64,000 nt of DNA from an uncultured Mycoplasmatota bacterium (GCA_900552495.1 URZY01000004.1:62001-126000), one strand, 5' to 3'. Positions 34,547 through 43,625 are shown, numbered from the stretch's first letter. Numbers and translations: made by a program. The notes: a model not told the origin generated them from the letters alone.

Positions 34547-34894
34547 ATGTTAAATCAAGTTGTACTTGTTGGAAGACTTACTAAAGATATTGAAGTAAGT
34601 GAAACTGAAAATGGTAAGAAATATGCAACAGTAACATTAGCAATCCCTAGATCTTTTAAAAATGCTGATGGAGAATATGAAACTGATTTTGTTTCAGTAA
34701 AATTATTTGATAATATTGCTGAAAACACTTCTGAATATTGCAAAAAGGGTGACATAGTGGGGGTTAAAGGAAGAATGCAATCTGGTTCTTATGAAAAAGA
34801 TGGTGAAACAAAATATACGTTAGATGTAGTAGGTGAAAAAGTAACTTTCTTATCAAGTAGAAGTAAAGAACATGAAGATAGAGATGAAAGATAA
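34547..34894 (+). CDS. ssb: Single-stranded DNA-binding protein
   Basis: The OB-fold signature is clear: 'NQVVLVGRLTKDIEV', 'KYATVTLAIPRSF', 'DFVSVKLFDNIAEN', 'KGDIVGVKGRMQSGSY'. It protects single-stranded DNA during element transfer and replication. The start ATG 34547 follows GAAAGGAGG; an in-frame codon at 34499 is earlier but lies in the previous gene. At 115 residues it is short, with no acidic DDDLPF-like tail, as in many plasmid or ICE SSBs. A 12-bp stem hairpin follows the stop. Confidence 0.93.
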   Translation: MLNQVVLVGRLTKDIEVSETENGKKYATVTLAIPRSFKNADGEYETDFVSVKLFDNIAENTSEYCKKGDIVGVKGRMQSGSYEKDGETKYTLDVVGEKVTFLSSRSKEHEDRDER

Positions 34895-34906
34895 TTTCAT
34901 CTCTAT
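34878..34906 (+). promoter_or_regulatory. Long hairpin after ssb
   Basis: ATAGAGATGAAA / TTTCATCTCTAT with a five-base loop overlaps the ssb stop. There is no clean T-run after it, so it could be a weak terminator or an mRNA-stabilising stem. Confidence 0.5.
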
Positions 34907-34930
34907 ATCTTTATAGAAAGGAGAAAATGT

Positions 34931-35110
34931 ATGGAATATACTGTAGAAGTATTTGCGGAATCATACAATAGTTATGTAGTTAATGCTGATAATAGTGAAC
35001 TTGCAGTTATGAAAGCTATTAGTAATTTTCTAAATGAGGATGATACAGAATCTATGATAACTATTAAATTGCTAAAGAATAATGAGTTAGAAACTGAAAA
35101 TGAGGAATAG
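34931..35110 (+). CDS. Small hypothetical protein, 59 residues
   Basis: This gene encodes MEYTVEVFAES... with a beta-beta-alpha pattern and an acidic end. It follows AAAGGAG. It lies between ssb and the candidate oriT, as short genes do in Tn1549-like elements. The family is not recognised with confidence. Confidence 0.6.
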   Translation: MEYTVEVFAESYNSYVVNADNSELAVMKAISNFLNEDDTESMITIKLLKNNELETENEE

Positions 35111-35127
35111 ATTTTCTCATTACTAGC

Positions 35128-35210
35128 AAGCAATGAATTTGTATAGCACCTCTAAAAAGGTGCTTCCAAATTCGAATATAGGGACACCACAATCCCCTAA
35201 GTATAGAAAG
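35128..35210 (+). other. Candidate origin of transfer
   Basis: The only larger non-coding gap in the transfer module, just before MobC and the relaxase, holds nested inverted repeats. GAATTTG (35135-35141) / CAAATTC (35167-35173) enclose AGCACCT (35145-35151) / AGGTGCT (35158-35164). A second repeat, TAGGG (35179-35183) / CCCTA (35195-35199), flanks ACACCACAATC. TAAGTA follows. Such an arrangement next to mobC/relaxase genes fits an oriT. The nick site cannot be named. Confidence 0.5.
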
Positions 35211-35219
35211 GAATAAATT

Positions 35220-35375
35220 ATGAGTGATTTTTTATTCTTCCTATTAGGTTTAATGATAGGAGGATTATCAGGAATAACGTTAATGTGTATGTGTATAATA
35301 GCAAAAAAATCTGATTTAGAATTAATGCCCTATGAAAAGAACAAGACAGAAGAACATTCGACTAACAAGCGATGA
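35220..35375 (+). CDS. DUF3789-like small membrane protein
   Basis: The 51 residues contain one membrane helix ('FLLGLMIGGLSGITLMCMC') and a short polar tail, the size and pattern of the DUF3789 family that precedes mobC in Tn1549-type ICEs. AGAAAGGAATAA precedes the ATG. Its 3' end overlaps the mobC start by 44 bases. Confidence 0.7.
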   Translation: MSDFLFFLLGLMIGGLSGITLMCMCIIAKKSDLELMPYEKNKTEEHSTNKR

Positions 35376-35661
35376 AGAAAAGTTGTTAAGACAAAAGTGT
35401 TTTGATTTAGGAATTACTGAAGCGAATTTTTTTAGAGCATTAGTAAATGACTATATGCCTAACACTAATCTTAATAAAGAAATTAGTAAGTTAACTTATG
35501 AAATTAGAAAGATAGGTGTAAATATAAATCAAATAGCAAAAATTGCTAATAAAACAGGTAATGTTAATTATACTTATTTAGAACATTATAAGAAAGAATT
35601 GGATAAAACAATCTTAGAAATAAGAGATAAAGTTTTAGACATCAGTAGAATAAGAAGGTGA
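35332..35661 (+). CDS. mobC: Relaxosome accessory protein MobC
   Basis: This 109-residue protein has an N-terminal ribbon-helix-helix-like DNA-binding region ('IRLTSDEEKLLRQKCFDLGI') and the MobC signature 'YEIRKIGVNINQIAKIANK', followed by a helical tail. MobC binds beside the nick site and helps the relaxase open the DNA. It overlaps the small DUF3789-like gene and its stop overlaps the relaxase start by four bases. This is the expected order in this ICE family. Confidence 0.92.
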   Translation: MKRTRQKNIRLTSDEEKLLRQKCFDLGITEANFFRALVNDYMPNTNLNKEISKLTYEIRKIGVNINQIAKIANKTGNVNYTYLEHYKKELDKTILEIRDKVLDISRIRR

Positions 35662-36956
35662 TTTTTATAGCAGTAACAAAATTATGTAAAATAGGAAGTA
35701 ATTTAGGTAGAACGATTGATTATGCTGAAGATAAGAAAAAGACAAACTCAAATCTTAAAGATTTAAATGTTGCGATAGATTATGCAATGAATAAAGATAA
35801 GACAGAAGAGTCTTTTTATATATCTGGAATTAATTGTGAAATAGATAATGCACTGGAGCAAATGAATCAAACAAAAAAGTTATTTAATAAGACAAAAGGT
35901 ATATTAGGATTTCATGGTTATCAATCATTCAAAGAAGGAGAAGTAACTCCAGAAATAGCACATGAAATTGGTGTCAAGTTAGCAAATGAAATGTGGGAAG
36001 ATAGATTTGAAGTAGTTGTTTCAACTCACTTAAATACAAAACACCTTCATAATCATTTTATTGTTAATTCGGTTTCCTTCGTTGATGGTATGAAATTTTA
36101 TTCTAATAGATCTACAACAGCAAGATTAAGAGAATTAAGTGACAACTTATGTAATGAATACGGATTATCAGTTTTAGATGAAAAAGCAACTCCTAAAGGT
36201 AGAATTTACTTTCCGTATTATCTTAAAAATACTAATAGAAATAATTATTATATAAAGACTAAGAGAGATATTGATATTGCTATAGGTAAGTCATCAAACT
36301 ATAAAGCGTTTATAGAAAAATTATCTTCTATGAATTATGAAGTACAGAATAGATATGGGAAGTTATCTGTTAGAAATTTAAATTATAAAAGGAATATTAG
36401 AATAGAGAGATATTTTGGAGAAGAATATTCTATAGATAACATTAAGTCTAGAATATTAGAAGAAAAATATGTTGAAGATGTAGCTGATAATGATAGAAAC
36501 TTTTATAAGAAAAAGTCTAATAAAAAGTATCATGGAATAGTTGGTTTATATAGATATTATTGTTATTTATTAAAGATTTATCCTAATAAAAAATATAGTA
36601 GTTATGACTATATAAAGGATGATGTTACAAAGTTAGAAAAATATAATTTAATTATTAGAATGTTTGATAGAGGAAAAATAAATGATGATGAATCATTAAA
36701 AAAATATGAAACTATGATAAATGGTAAATATGATGAATTAGTTAATATGAGAAAAAAGTTAAGAAAACAATATTCTAATATTAATAATGAACAAGAAAAA
36801 ACAAGAATCTTAGAAAAGATTAAAGATATAAATAAAGAACTACCTAAATTAAAAAAAGAAATTAATTTATGTAGTGAAATAAATATTGAATCTAATTCTA
36901 TTAAAGAAAAAGTTGATAGGTTAGAAAAAGAAAAACAAAAAGAAAGGGATGAGTAA
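35658..36956 (+). CDS. Relaxase (MobA/VirD2 family, MOBP type)
   Basis: It cuts and carries one DNA strand during conjugation. The 432 residues include the N-terminal 'IDYAEDKKKT' with the likely catalytic Tyr, then 'GFHGYQSF', and the metal-binding histidine cluster 'STHLNTKHLHNHFIVNSVS'. Beyond residue 200 is a lysine-rich helical tail that ends in a coiled coil. The start is GTG at 35658, overlapping mobC. The next gene (PcfB-like) begins directly after the stop. Confidence 0.92.
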   Translation: MIFIAVTKLCKIGSNLGRTIDYAEDKKKTNSNLKDLNVAIDYAMNKDKTEESFYISGINCEIDNALEQMNQTKKLFNKTKGILGFHGYQSFKEGEVTPEIAHEIGVKLANEMWEDRFEVVVSTHLNTKHLHNHFIVNSVSFVDGMKFYSNRSTTARLRELSDNLCNEYGLSVLDEKATPKGRIYFPYYLKNTNRNNYYIKTKRDIDIAIGKSSNYKAFIEKLSSMNYEVQNRYGKLSVRNLNYKRNIRIERYFGEEYSIDNIKSRILEEKYVEDVADNDRNFYKKKSNKKYHGIVGLYRYYCYLLKIYPNKKYSSYDYIKDDVTKLEKYNLIIRMFDRGKINDDESLKKYETMINGKYDELVNMRKKLRKQYSNINNEQEKTRILEKIKDINKELPKLKKEINLCSEINIESNSIKEKVDRLEKEKQKERDE

Positions 36957-37658
36957 ATGAATCAGTCAAGTGATGCAGCAGAACAAATTGTGAGAATGAG
37001 TTTGGAAGGTTTTGAAGTTGCAGCTAAAGTAACGGGAAGTGGTGCTAAAGATATAGCTGTACTTTTATATACTATTATGAAGAATAAAGAGCAAACGAGT
37101 GGTAAATCAAAACTTTCAAGTATGCTTAAGAGTGGTAAACCTCTTACAATTTTTACAGTAAAAAAAGAAGACCTTGCAAAGTTTCAACAAGAAGCAAAAA
37201 GGTATGGAATACTTTATTGTGCATTAGTAGATAAAAAAGATAAATCAAAAGATGGAATAGTAGATATAGTTGTAAGAAAAGAAGACTCTGCAAGAATAAA
37301 TAGAATTGTAGAAAGATTTAAGTTTGCTGAGTTTAATAAAGCGGATATTATATCTAATATTGAAAAGAATAGGGAAAATGTTAATATAGGTAAAGAACAA
37401 AATCCTAAATCAAGAATTAAAAAGAATGAGGGTAATTCATTAAACCCCCATTTGGCAAAGACAGAAAAAAGCCCTCTGTCAAGGCCTTTCTCAGAAGTGC
37501 AAAAGACTTCACAAATTGAGGGTAATACTATTAATAGTAAGAAGCCATCAGTTAGATCAAAGTTAAATAATTATAAAAAAGAAATTAAAATCAAATCTGA
37601 AAATAAAGAAATTAATATTGATAAGACTGTAACTAAATCTAAAGGTAGAACTAAATGA
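36957..37658 (+). CDS. PcfB-family (DUF3801) conjugation protein
   Basis: The first 125 residues match PcfB-like proteins: 'EQIVRMSLEGFEVAAKVTGS', 'IAVLLYTIMKN', 'LKSGKPLTIFTVKKEDL', 'FQQEAKRYGILYCALV'. The C-terminal 100 residues are a basic, low-complexity tail. PcfB-type proteins work with the coupling protein or relaxosome in Tn1549-like transfer systems. The gene begins right after the relaxase stop, and its last four bases overlap the next small gene. Confidence 0.9.
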   Translation: MNQSSDAAEQIVRMSLEGFEVAAKVTGSGAKDIAVLLYTIMKNKEQTSGKSKLSSMLKSGKPLTIFTVKKEDLAKFQQEAKRYGILYCALVDKKDKSKDGIVDIVVRKEDSARINRIVERFKFAEFNKADIISNIEKNRENVNIGKEQNPKSRIKKNEGNSLNPHLAKTEKSPLSRPFSEVQKTSQIEGNTINSKKPSVRSKLNNYKKEIKIKSENKEINIDKTVTKSKGRTK

Positions 37659-37846
37659 AAGATGTTAAAGTTTTAGAATTAGATAAATATGAAGAAGGAC
37701 TTATTATAAATGCATTAAATGAATTTAGAAATAAATTATTGGAGGAAGGAAAAGATTCTAGTTTTGTAGATGAATTACTTTTAAAATTGTTAAATCTACC
37801 AGAGAAGAAAAGAATGCTTCCAAGAAAATATATTGAAGAAAGATGA
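37655..37846 (+). CDS. Small ICE-conserved protein between pcfB and virD4
   Basis: This 63-residue, helical protein contains 'LDKYEEGLIINALNEFRNKL' and 'FVDELLLKLL', a pattern I recall from short proteins located between PcfB and TraG in Tn1549-type ICEs. It overlaps both neighbours (4 and 14 bases). Its function is not known. Confidence 0.75.
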   Translation: MKDVKVLELDKYEEGLIINALNEFRNKLLEEGKDSSFVDELLLKLLNLPEKKRMLPRKYIEER

Positions 37847-39665
37847 TTATTTGATTTATATATTAGGAGTTATTCCTGTTATATGGTTAGGACTCTTAAT
37901 TGCACCAATTTCTTCAGATGGATTATTTAGAATTATTGATGAATTTAGTGAAGTAATAAGTCATCCTTTAAATTTTAGTTTATGTAAAAATACCATACCT
38001 GTAGTATTCTTTTTTATTTTGTTTTATGTATTTGGAATAATGATATATTTAATGGATAAAAAGAACTATAGGAGAAGAGAAGAGCATGGCTCTGCTAAGT
38101 GGGGAAATGTTTATGAATTAAATAAAAGATATTCTCAATCTCCATTTGAAGTTAATAAGATATTGAGTAAAAATTTTTCAATTGGGTATGATGCTCATAG
38201 GCATATGAGAAATTTAAATACAATTGTAATTGGTGGTAGTGGAGCAGGCAAGACAAGATTTTATGCTAAGCCAAATGTAATGCAAGCAAATACATCATTT
38301 GTAATATTAGATCCTAAAGGTGAAATAACTAGAGCTGAAGGTAATCTGTTGAAACAAAAAGGATATGAAGTTAAAGTCCTAGATTTAATTAATATGGAAA
38401 AATCACATTGTTATAATCCATTTGTTTATATAAAAGATGAAAATGATGTTCAAAGATTAGTTACAAATTTATTTAAAAGTACAACGCCTAAAGGTTCAAC
38501 ATCGCAAGATCCATTTTGGGATACAGCAGCTTCAATGCTACTTTCTGCTTTAATATTTTATTTAAAGTATGAAGCTCCTGAAGATGAACAAAACTTTCCT
38601 ATGGTTATGGAAATGATAAGAGCAGGAGATGTTAAAGAAGATGATGACTATTATGTAAGTCCTCTTGATATGTTATTCAATGAGTTAGAAGCTAGAGAAC
38701 CAAATCACATTGCTATAAAGTATTATAAAGGATATAAGTCTGGTGCTGGTAAAACATTAAAGTCCATACAAATAACTTTAATAAGTAGATTAGAAAAGTT
38801 TAATCTTGATTCAATGAGTAAACTTACTCAAACAGATGAATTAGATTTAGGCTCATTAGGAGAAAAGAAGGTTGCTTTATTTGCAATTATACCTGATACA
38901 GATAAGTCATTTAATTTTATAGTTAGTATTTTATATACTCAGTTATTCCAACAATTATTTTATTTAGCAGATAATGTATATGATGGTGCACTTCCTGTTC
39001 ATGTGCATTTTTTAATGGATGAATTCGCAAACGTAAGTTTACCAGATGATTTTGAAAATATTTTATCTACCATGAGAAGTAGAAACGTCTCTGTATCTAT
39101 TATTCTACAGAATCTTGCTCAACTAAAAGCTCTGTTTGAAAAACAATGGGGTTCTATAGTTGGTAACTGTGATGAGTTTTTGTATTTAGGAGGTAACGAA
39201 CAAGAAACATTTAAGTATGTTTCAGAACTGCTAGGTAAAGAAACAATAGATACAAACACTTATGGAAAAACTAGTGGTTTAAGAGGTAATTATTCTACTA
39301 ATTATCAAAATGCTGGTAGAGAGTTACTTATGCCAGATGAGGTAAGAATGATTAACAATAAAGAATGTGTTTTATTTATAAGAGGAGAAAGACCAATTAT
39401 AGATTTAAAATTTGATATAAAGAAACATCCAAATATTAATTTAACTCCAGATGGAACTGGAAAAAATTATTATCATGGAATAACTAATGAATCTGTTGGA
39501 GAAGTAAATATTTCTTTAATAGATGAAAATACAAAATTTAATGAAATAGAAAAAATTAAGAATAAATATGAAGTCATCTATTCTGAAGAGATAGATGATT
39601 TTTTGGAAGGAAAGGGAAAGTATGAGAAAAAAAGAAAAGCAAAAAAACAAACTAAAAAAGACTGA
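37833..39665 (+). CDS. VirD4-like type IV coupling protein
   Basis: This ATPase docks the relaxase-DNA complex to the secretion channel. It has two N-terminal membrane helices (residues 8-25 and 50-70). Walker A is 'GGSGAGKTR', and 'FVILDPKGEI' and 'VHFLMDEFANV' (Walker B) follow, together with 'RSRNVSVSIILQNLAQLK', the conserved stretch of T4CPs. At 610 residues it is standard. The start is TTG at 37833, overlapping the small gene; no ATG is available before the first helix. Its C-terminus overlaps the start of the next gene by 44 bases. Confidence 0.93.
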   Translation: MKKDDYLIYILGVIPVIWLGLLIAPISSDGLFRIIDEFSEVISHPLNFSLCKNTIPVVFFFILFYVFGIMIYLMDKKNYRRREEHGSAKWGNVYELNKRYSQSPFEVNKILSKNFSIGYDAHRHMRNLNTIVIGGSGAGKTRFYAKPNVMQANTSFVILDPKGEITRAEGNLLKQKGYEVKVLDLINMEKSHCYNPFVYIKDENDVQRLVTNLFKSTTPKGSTSQDPFWDTAASMLLSALIFYLKYEAPEDEQNFPMVMEMIRAGDVKEDDDYYVSPLDMLFNELEAREPNHIAIKYYKGYKSGAGKTLKSIQITLISRLEKFNLDSMSKLTQTDELDLGSLGEKKVALFAIIPDTDKSFNFIVSILYTQLFQQLFYLADNVYDGALPVHVHFLMDEFANVSLPDDFENILSTMRSRNVSVSIILQNLAQLKALFEKQWGSIVGNCDEFLYLGGNEQETFKYVSELLGKETIDTNTYGKTSGLRGNYSTNYQNAGRELLMPDEVRMINNKECVLFIRGERPIIDLKFDIKKHPNINLTPDGTGKNYYHGITNESVGEVNISLIDENTKFNEIEKIKNKYEVIYSEEIDDFLEGKGKYEKKRKAKKQTKKD

Positions 39666-39945
39666 ATCAAGATTGAAGATGCTGGGTCTTACATTAGTTT
39701 CATTATTAAATACAAATGTTGTTTATGCAGCTGATGATCCAATTGTAGCAGTTAATAATTTAACAAACTTTATTTTTACTTTAGTTCAATCTTTAGGTGC
39801 GATAATGTTAATTTTTGGTGTTGTTCAATTTGGTATGTCTTTTAAAAGTCATGATGCAAGTCAAAGAGCAAGTAGTGTGATGACAATTGGTGGGGGATTA
39901 ATAATTTGCTTTTCAAAAGCAATTATTACAAAAATTTTAGGATAG
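39622..39945 (+). CDS. Maff2-like small membrane protein (TrbC/VirB2 position)
   Basis: This 107-residue protein has a signal-like helix ending near 'NVVYAAD' and two further membrane helices ('FIFTLVQSLGAIMLIFGVV', 'TIGGGLIICF'). It fits the Maff2 family, which takes the VirB2-like place in these ICEs. I take the ATG at 39622; the frame is open from 39595. It overlaps the virD4 3' end and is followed after 12 bases by the VirB6-like gene. Confidence 0.85.
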   Translation: MRKKEKQKNKLKKTESRLKMLGLTLVSLLNTNVVYAADDPIVAVNNLTNFIFTLVQSLGAIMLIFGVVQFGMSFKSHDASQRASSVMTIGGGLIICFSKAIITKILG

Positions 39946-39957
39946 GAGTTGTTGCAA

Positions 39958-40794
39958 ATGAGTGATAACTGGGTTGTTCAAAACTTACAAAATGCACTTG
40001 ATACATGGAATTCTAAATTAGCAGAAATTTGGAGTCTAGTTACAACTACACCAGAAACATTTAAAGGAGGAGCAATATGGAATATAATTAAAAAGATTCA
40101 TAATTCTATGCAAGGTATAGGACTTGGGTTATTAGTTTTATTTTTCCTAGTTGGAATGGTTAAAACTTGTGGCTCTTTTGATGAGGTTAAAAGACCAGAA
40201 CAAGTGTTTAAACTGTTTATTAGATTTGTATTAGCGAAGATTGTTGTTACTTATGGGATGACATTAATGCTAGATGTATTTAAGATAACTCAAGGTGTAA
40301 CAGCTAAAATAATTTCTACAGCTAATATTACATTTAGCTCTAAAAGCACCTTGCCAAGTTCCATAATTACAGCAATAGAATCATGTGGCTTTTTTGAATC
40401 TATTCCATTATGGGCAGTTACATTAATTGGAGGATTAGTCGTAACTGTTTTATCTTTTATTATGATTATGACTGTGTATGGTAGATTCTTTAAATTATAT
40501 TTATATACAGCCCTTGCTCCAATACCCTTATCAAGTTTTGCAGGTGAACCTACAAGTAATGTTGGAAAATCATTTCTAAAAAGTTATACATCAGTTTGTC
40601 TTGAAGGAGCAATTATTGTATTGTCTTGTATTATATTTAGTTTATTTGCTTCATCTCCTCCAGTAGTTGATCCAAATGCAGCAGCAGTAACTCAAGTATG
40701 GAAATACATTGGTGAATTAATATTTAATATGTTAGTATTGGTAGGAACCATAAAAGCATCAGATAGGATAGTAAGAGAGATGATGGGTTTATAA
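39958..40794 (+). CDS. VirB6-like conjugation channel protein
   Basis: The 278 residues hold five or six membrane helices (first near residues 45-65 'GLGLLVLFFLVGMVK'; last near 245-262) and the 'EVKRPEQVFKLFIRFVLAKI' segment typical of TrbL/VirB6-type proteins of Tn1549-like ICEs. It should form part of the inner-membrane channel. The ATG 39958 follows TAGGAG. In relatives the PrgI gene comes next, but here six kilobases of cargo intervene. Confidence 0.88.
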   Translation: MSDNWVVQNLQNALDTWNSKLAEIWSLVTTTPETFKGGAIWNIIKKIHNSMQGIGLGLLVLFFLVGMVKTCGSFDEVKRPEQVFKLFIRFVLAKIVVTYGMTLMLDVFKITQGVTAKIISTANITFSSKSTLPSSIITAIESCGFFESIPLWAVTLIGGLVVTVLSFIMIMTVYGRFFKLYLYTALAPIPLSSFAGEPTSNVGKSFLKSYTSVCLEGAIIVLSCIIFSLFASSPPVVDPNAAAVTQVWKYIGELIFNMLVLVGTIKASDRIVREMMGL

Positions 40795-40853
40795 AGAATT
40801 TTATGCTATAATTATCTCACAGATGTAAATTTGTGATTGGAAGTTGGTTTATT

Positions 40854-41897
40854 ATGAATTTTGAAAAAATAGGACTTTTTATAAGAGAATTACGTGAAGA
40901 AAAAAAGTGGAGTCAGGAAAATCTTGCAGATAAATTATATTGTGATAGAACAAAAATAAATAGAATCGAAAATGGTAGAAGATATATTAAATTAGAAGAT
41001 TTGATATTATTAAGTGAGATATTTGATCTATCATTAGATGAAATAGTAGCGGGGGAAAAGATTGGTAAAAATAATAAAAAGAAGATTGAAATAACATTCA
41101 AAGAATATCTAAAGTCTCAGAATACCAAAATTAAAAGATTGCGTTTGGGAATAATGATATTAGTAGTTTTAATAATAAGCATTTTTTCTCTATTTACAAT
41201 TATGTATTTTTTTCAAAATTATAAGACTATAAGGGTATATAGATTTAGTGGTAGTTCTGAAAATTATGAAATAAATGATGGACTATTGATTTTATCTAAA
41301 GAAAAAATATATTTAAGAGTTAGTGACATAATTCCTGAAGTAGATGAAATATCTATATATAGTGAGCAAGATAATAAACAAACATTAATTTATAGTGGTA
41401 ATTCAGATACTATATTAAATGATAATTATGGATATTCCTCTCTAATATCATATAAAGATTTTATTAAAAAAAATCAAAAAATTTTTATAGTTATTAATGG
41501 TGAAAAAGTTGTTCTTAATTTTAGAGAAGATTTTGTTAATAGTAGAATGTTCTATAAAGAAGAAAGTAATATAGGTCGCGTAGAAATAAATGAAACTTTA
41601 ATACCTAAAAAAATTAAAGAAAGTTTTCAATGTGATGATGATTCTTGTCATTTGGATTTAGAAAATGAAAATTTGTTATTTAATAATGGTATTTTATCAG
41701 TAGTTAAAGGTAATAAATATTATTCCTACGATTTAAGTAATTCTTTGCTTGAATATCAAAATCAAAGTGAACCAAAAAGTGACTTTGTAATATTAATTTC
41801 TGATAATGATATTACTTGTATGTCTGGAAATTGTAAAAATTCAAAAAAAATATATGATCATTTTTATGATTCATATATATTAAAATATTTAAATTAA
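40854..41897 (+). CDS. XRE-family regulator with membrane helix and outer domain
   Basis: Residues 4-60 form a Cro/CI HTH ('WSQENLADKLYCDRTKINRIENG'-like, read in parts). A membrane helix lies at about residues 93-113, followed by a 230-residue extracytoplasmic domain with five or so cysteines near the end. It has the same layout as the chromosomal protein at 10844-11896. ATG 40854 with GGAAGTTGG upstream is preferred over the earlier frame start at 40833. It may regulate the surface cargo that follows it. Confidence 0.82.
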   Translation: MNFEKIGLFIRELREEKKWSQENLADKLYCDRTKINRIENGRRYIKLEDLILLSEIFDLSLDEIVAGEKIGKNNKKKIEITFKEYLKSQNTKIKRLRLGIMILVVLIISIFSLFTIMYFFQNYKTIRVYRFSGSSENYEINDGLLILSKEKIYLRVSDIIPEVDEISIYSEQDNKQTLIYSGNSDTILNDNYGYSSLISYKDFIKKNQKIFIVINGEKVVLNFREDFVNSRMFYKEESNIGRVEINETLIPKKIKESFQCDDDSCHLDLENENLLFNNGILSVVKGNKYYSYDLSNSLLEYQNQSEPKSDFVILISDNDITCMSGNCKNSKKIYDHFYDSYILKYLN

Positions 41898-41927
41898 AAG
41901 CAATATTTTTTAAAGAAAATATGAGGT

Positions 41928-41952
41928 GTGCCAATTTGGCACTATCTTTTTT
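41928..41952 (+). terminator. Terminator after ICE XRE gene
   Basis: GTGCCAA / TTGGCAC inverted repeat with minimal loop, followed after three bases by TTTTTT. Confidence 0.85.
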
Positions 41953-41994
41953 ATTTGATTTAATATATGATGACATTAGAAAGGAATGTTAATC

Positions 41995-42726
41995 GTGAAA
42001 AAAATAAAAAGTAAGTTGCTTTTTGGAATAATATTAGTAATAGCAATGTTTTCAAAAAGTGTAAATGCACAAGAGATTTATTATCAAAATGATTTAGGGG
42101 TTACATTATCAAAGCAAGAATATGAATATATTTCAAATATGTACTGGGAAGGTTATCAAGAATACTTAACGCTAGATGATTATAATGAATTTAAAAACAA
42201 TGATTTATTTAATAAGCCAGTTGAAAAGGTAACGAAAGAAATTGTTGATGTTCCATTAACTAGAGGTACATCAGTCACAAGTAATTTAAGAACTTTAACT
42301 ATTGCTAAATCTTGTTCTGACACTTGTGTGCTTTCTTTAGTAACTAAATGGAATGGAACCCCAACAATAAAAAGTTATGATGTGTTTGGAGCTAGAGTTA
42401 CAGGAGTATCAACAACTAATATTAAAAATGCTTTGGTATCTGGAGACAATTATGGTAAGACATACAGTAATCCAAAATCTTATAGTAACGGATTTGGGTA
42501 TTCTGTTTTAGTTCCAAATGTAGGTAATGTTAAAACATCGGTAACGTTTATTACTACAAAAGGTGGTACTGTGTATGGCAGTTATCAACATGCAATGAGA
42601 AATACTACAGAAGCAGTTAGCAGACAATATACTATCGGTTTAGGTGGATATGGTAGAGTTTTTAATTTTACTGGTTCAGCTTTGAATATTTATGACAATG
42701 CTCCAGGTGTTGATATTCAAGTTTAA
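41995..42726 (+). CDS. Secreted protein, 243 residues
   Basis: A clear signal peptide (KKIKSKLLFGIILVIAMF..SVNA) precedes a mature part with a helical pro-region (residues 25-75) and a beta-rich domain that has two close cysteines ('SCSDTC') and many Thr/Ser/Gly repeats. The family is not recognised. GTG 41995 is chosen because AAAGGA lies nine bases upstream; the ATG at 41986 abuts that site. Its own promoter region and isolated position suggest an independent cargo gene. Confidence 0.75.
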   Translation: MKKIKSKLLFGIILVIAMFSKSVNAQEIYYQNDLGVTLSKQEYEYISNMYWEGYQEYLTLDDYNEFKNNDLFNKPVEKVTKEIVDVPLTRGTSVTSNLRTLTIAKSCSDTCVLSLVTKWNGTPTIKSYDVFGARVTGVSTTNIKNALVSGDNYGKTYSNPKSYSNGFGYSVLVPNVGNVKTSVTFITTKGGTVYGSYQHAMRNTTEAVSRQYTIGLGGYGRVFNFTGSALNIYDNAPGVDIQV

Positions 42727-42899
42727 ATTTGTTATCAAAGACTAGAATTTGAAAAATGAATAGAAAACATTTACTATTTCTACTAAAATATATAATTTGT
42801 AAAGTAATAGGAATTACTTTTTAATTAGGAATGTTGCTAGCATTTCAATTTTATGGTAAATTTTAGGTATAAAAATATTGTTGATTGGACGGGTTGATA

Positions 42900-43345
42900 A
42901 TGAAAACAAAATTTATAAAAAAACTTTTAAAATATTTATAAGTATTTTAGTATTAACAGGTTGTAATAATGATAGAAATAAATTAAATTATGATGATAAC
43001 ATTGAATTGATACAGAATTCATATCATGCTTATTCTAAGAATGAATGCATCCCATCTAATGAAGTATAATTTAATAATGGTAATTATACTTATTGTAAAG
43101 TGTGTGTTAATTATATTGAATTGGATTTTAAAGATACAAAATTAGTTGGGGATTTGAAAGAGTCAATTTCAACGGGAGAAACATCTTTGAATGACTTGAT
43201 TAATAATTCTAATAATAAAGAAAAGTATGGATCATATAATATATATTTTTATGATAATTTTACTCTTGCGTTAAATGATAATAATATATATTTAATTAGT
43301 GAAACAGTTGATTATAAAAATTACTTAGATGGTCTTGTTTCTTAG
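42900..43345 (+). pseudogene. Decayed lipoprotein gene
   Basis: ATG 42900 reads MKTKFIKK and then loses frame in an A7 run (42917-42923). In the shifted frame a signal peptide with lipobox 'LVLTGC' continues, meets TAA at 43067, and goes on in the same frame to 43345 ('YTYCKVCVNYIELDF...'). Thus one frameshift and one nonsense change disrupt a protein of about 148 residues. Its plan is like that of the intact neighbour at 43626-44069, suggesting a duplicated family. Confidence 0.7.
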
Positions 43346-43625
43346 AAAAGTTATATAACAATATATTTAGTAAAATGTTAACAAGATGTTAAAATTATTA
43401 CGATTTAATTTAACTTATGTTGTACTTTTATATCATAAATCATCTTTAAGTATAGAAACGTGAGGTGGTTTTTTATTTAAAAATTAAAATGTTGTTATTC
43501 TTTATGCGAAAAACTGCACATACAGGTCTGTGTAGCAGCTTACGTTGTGAGGTATTTGTCTACTAGACTGTAAAAAAGACTGGGGATAATTATGAAATTA
43601 TTTTTAAAAGAAAAGAAGGAAAAAA
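43346..43625. other. Gene-free stretch
   Basis: No gene is supported. It contains a TA-rich part and a short region (43511-43570) of higher GC with a possible weak stem around 'ACAGGTCTGTGTAGC'. The AGAAGGAAAAAA near its end is the ribosome site of the next gene. Confidence 0.6.

Noticed and set aside
43501..43570. Riboswitch-like element of higher GC content
   Set aside because: No known aptamer consensus or terminator switch could be identified, and no suitable downstream metabolic gene exists.
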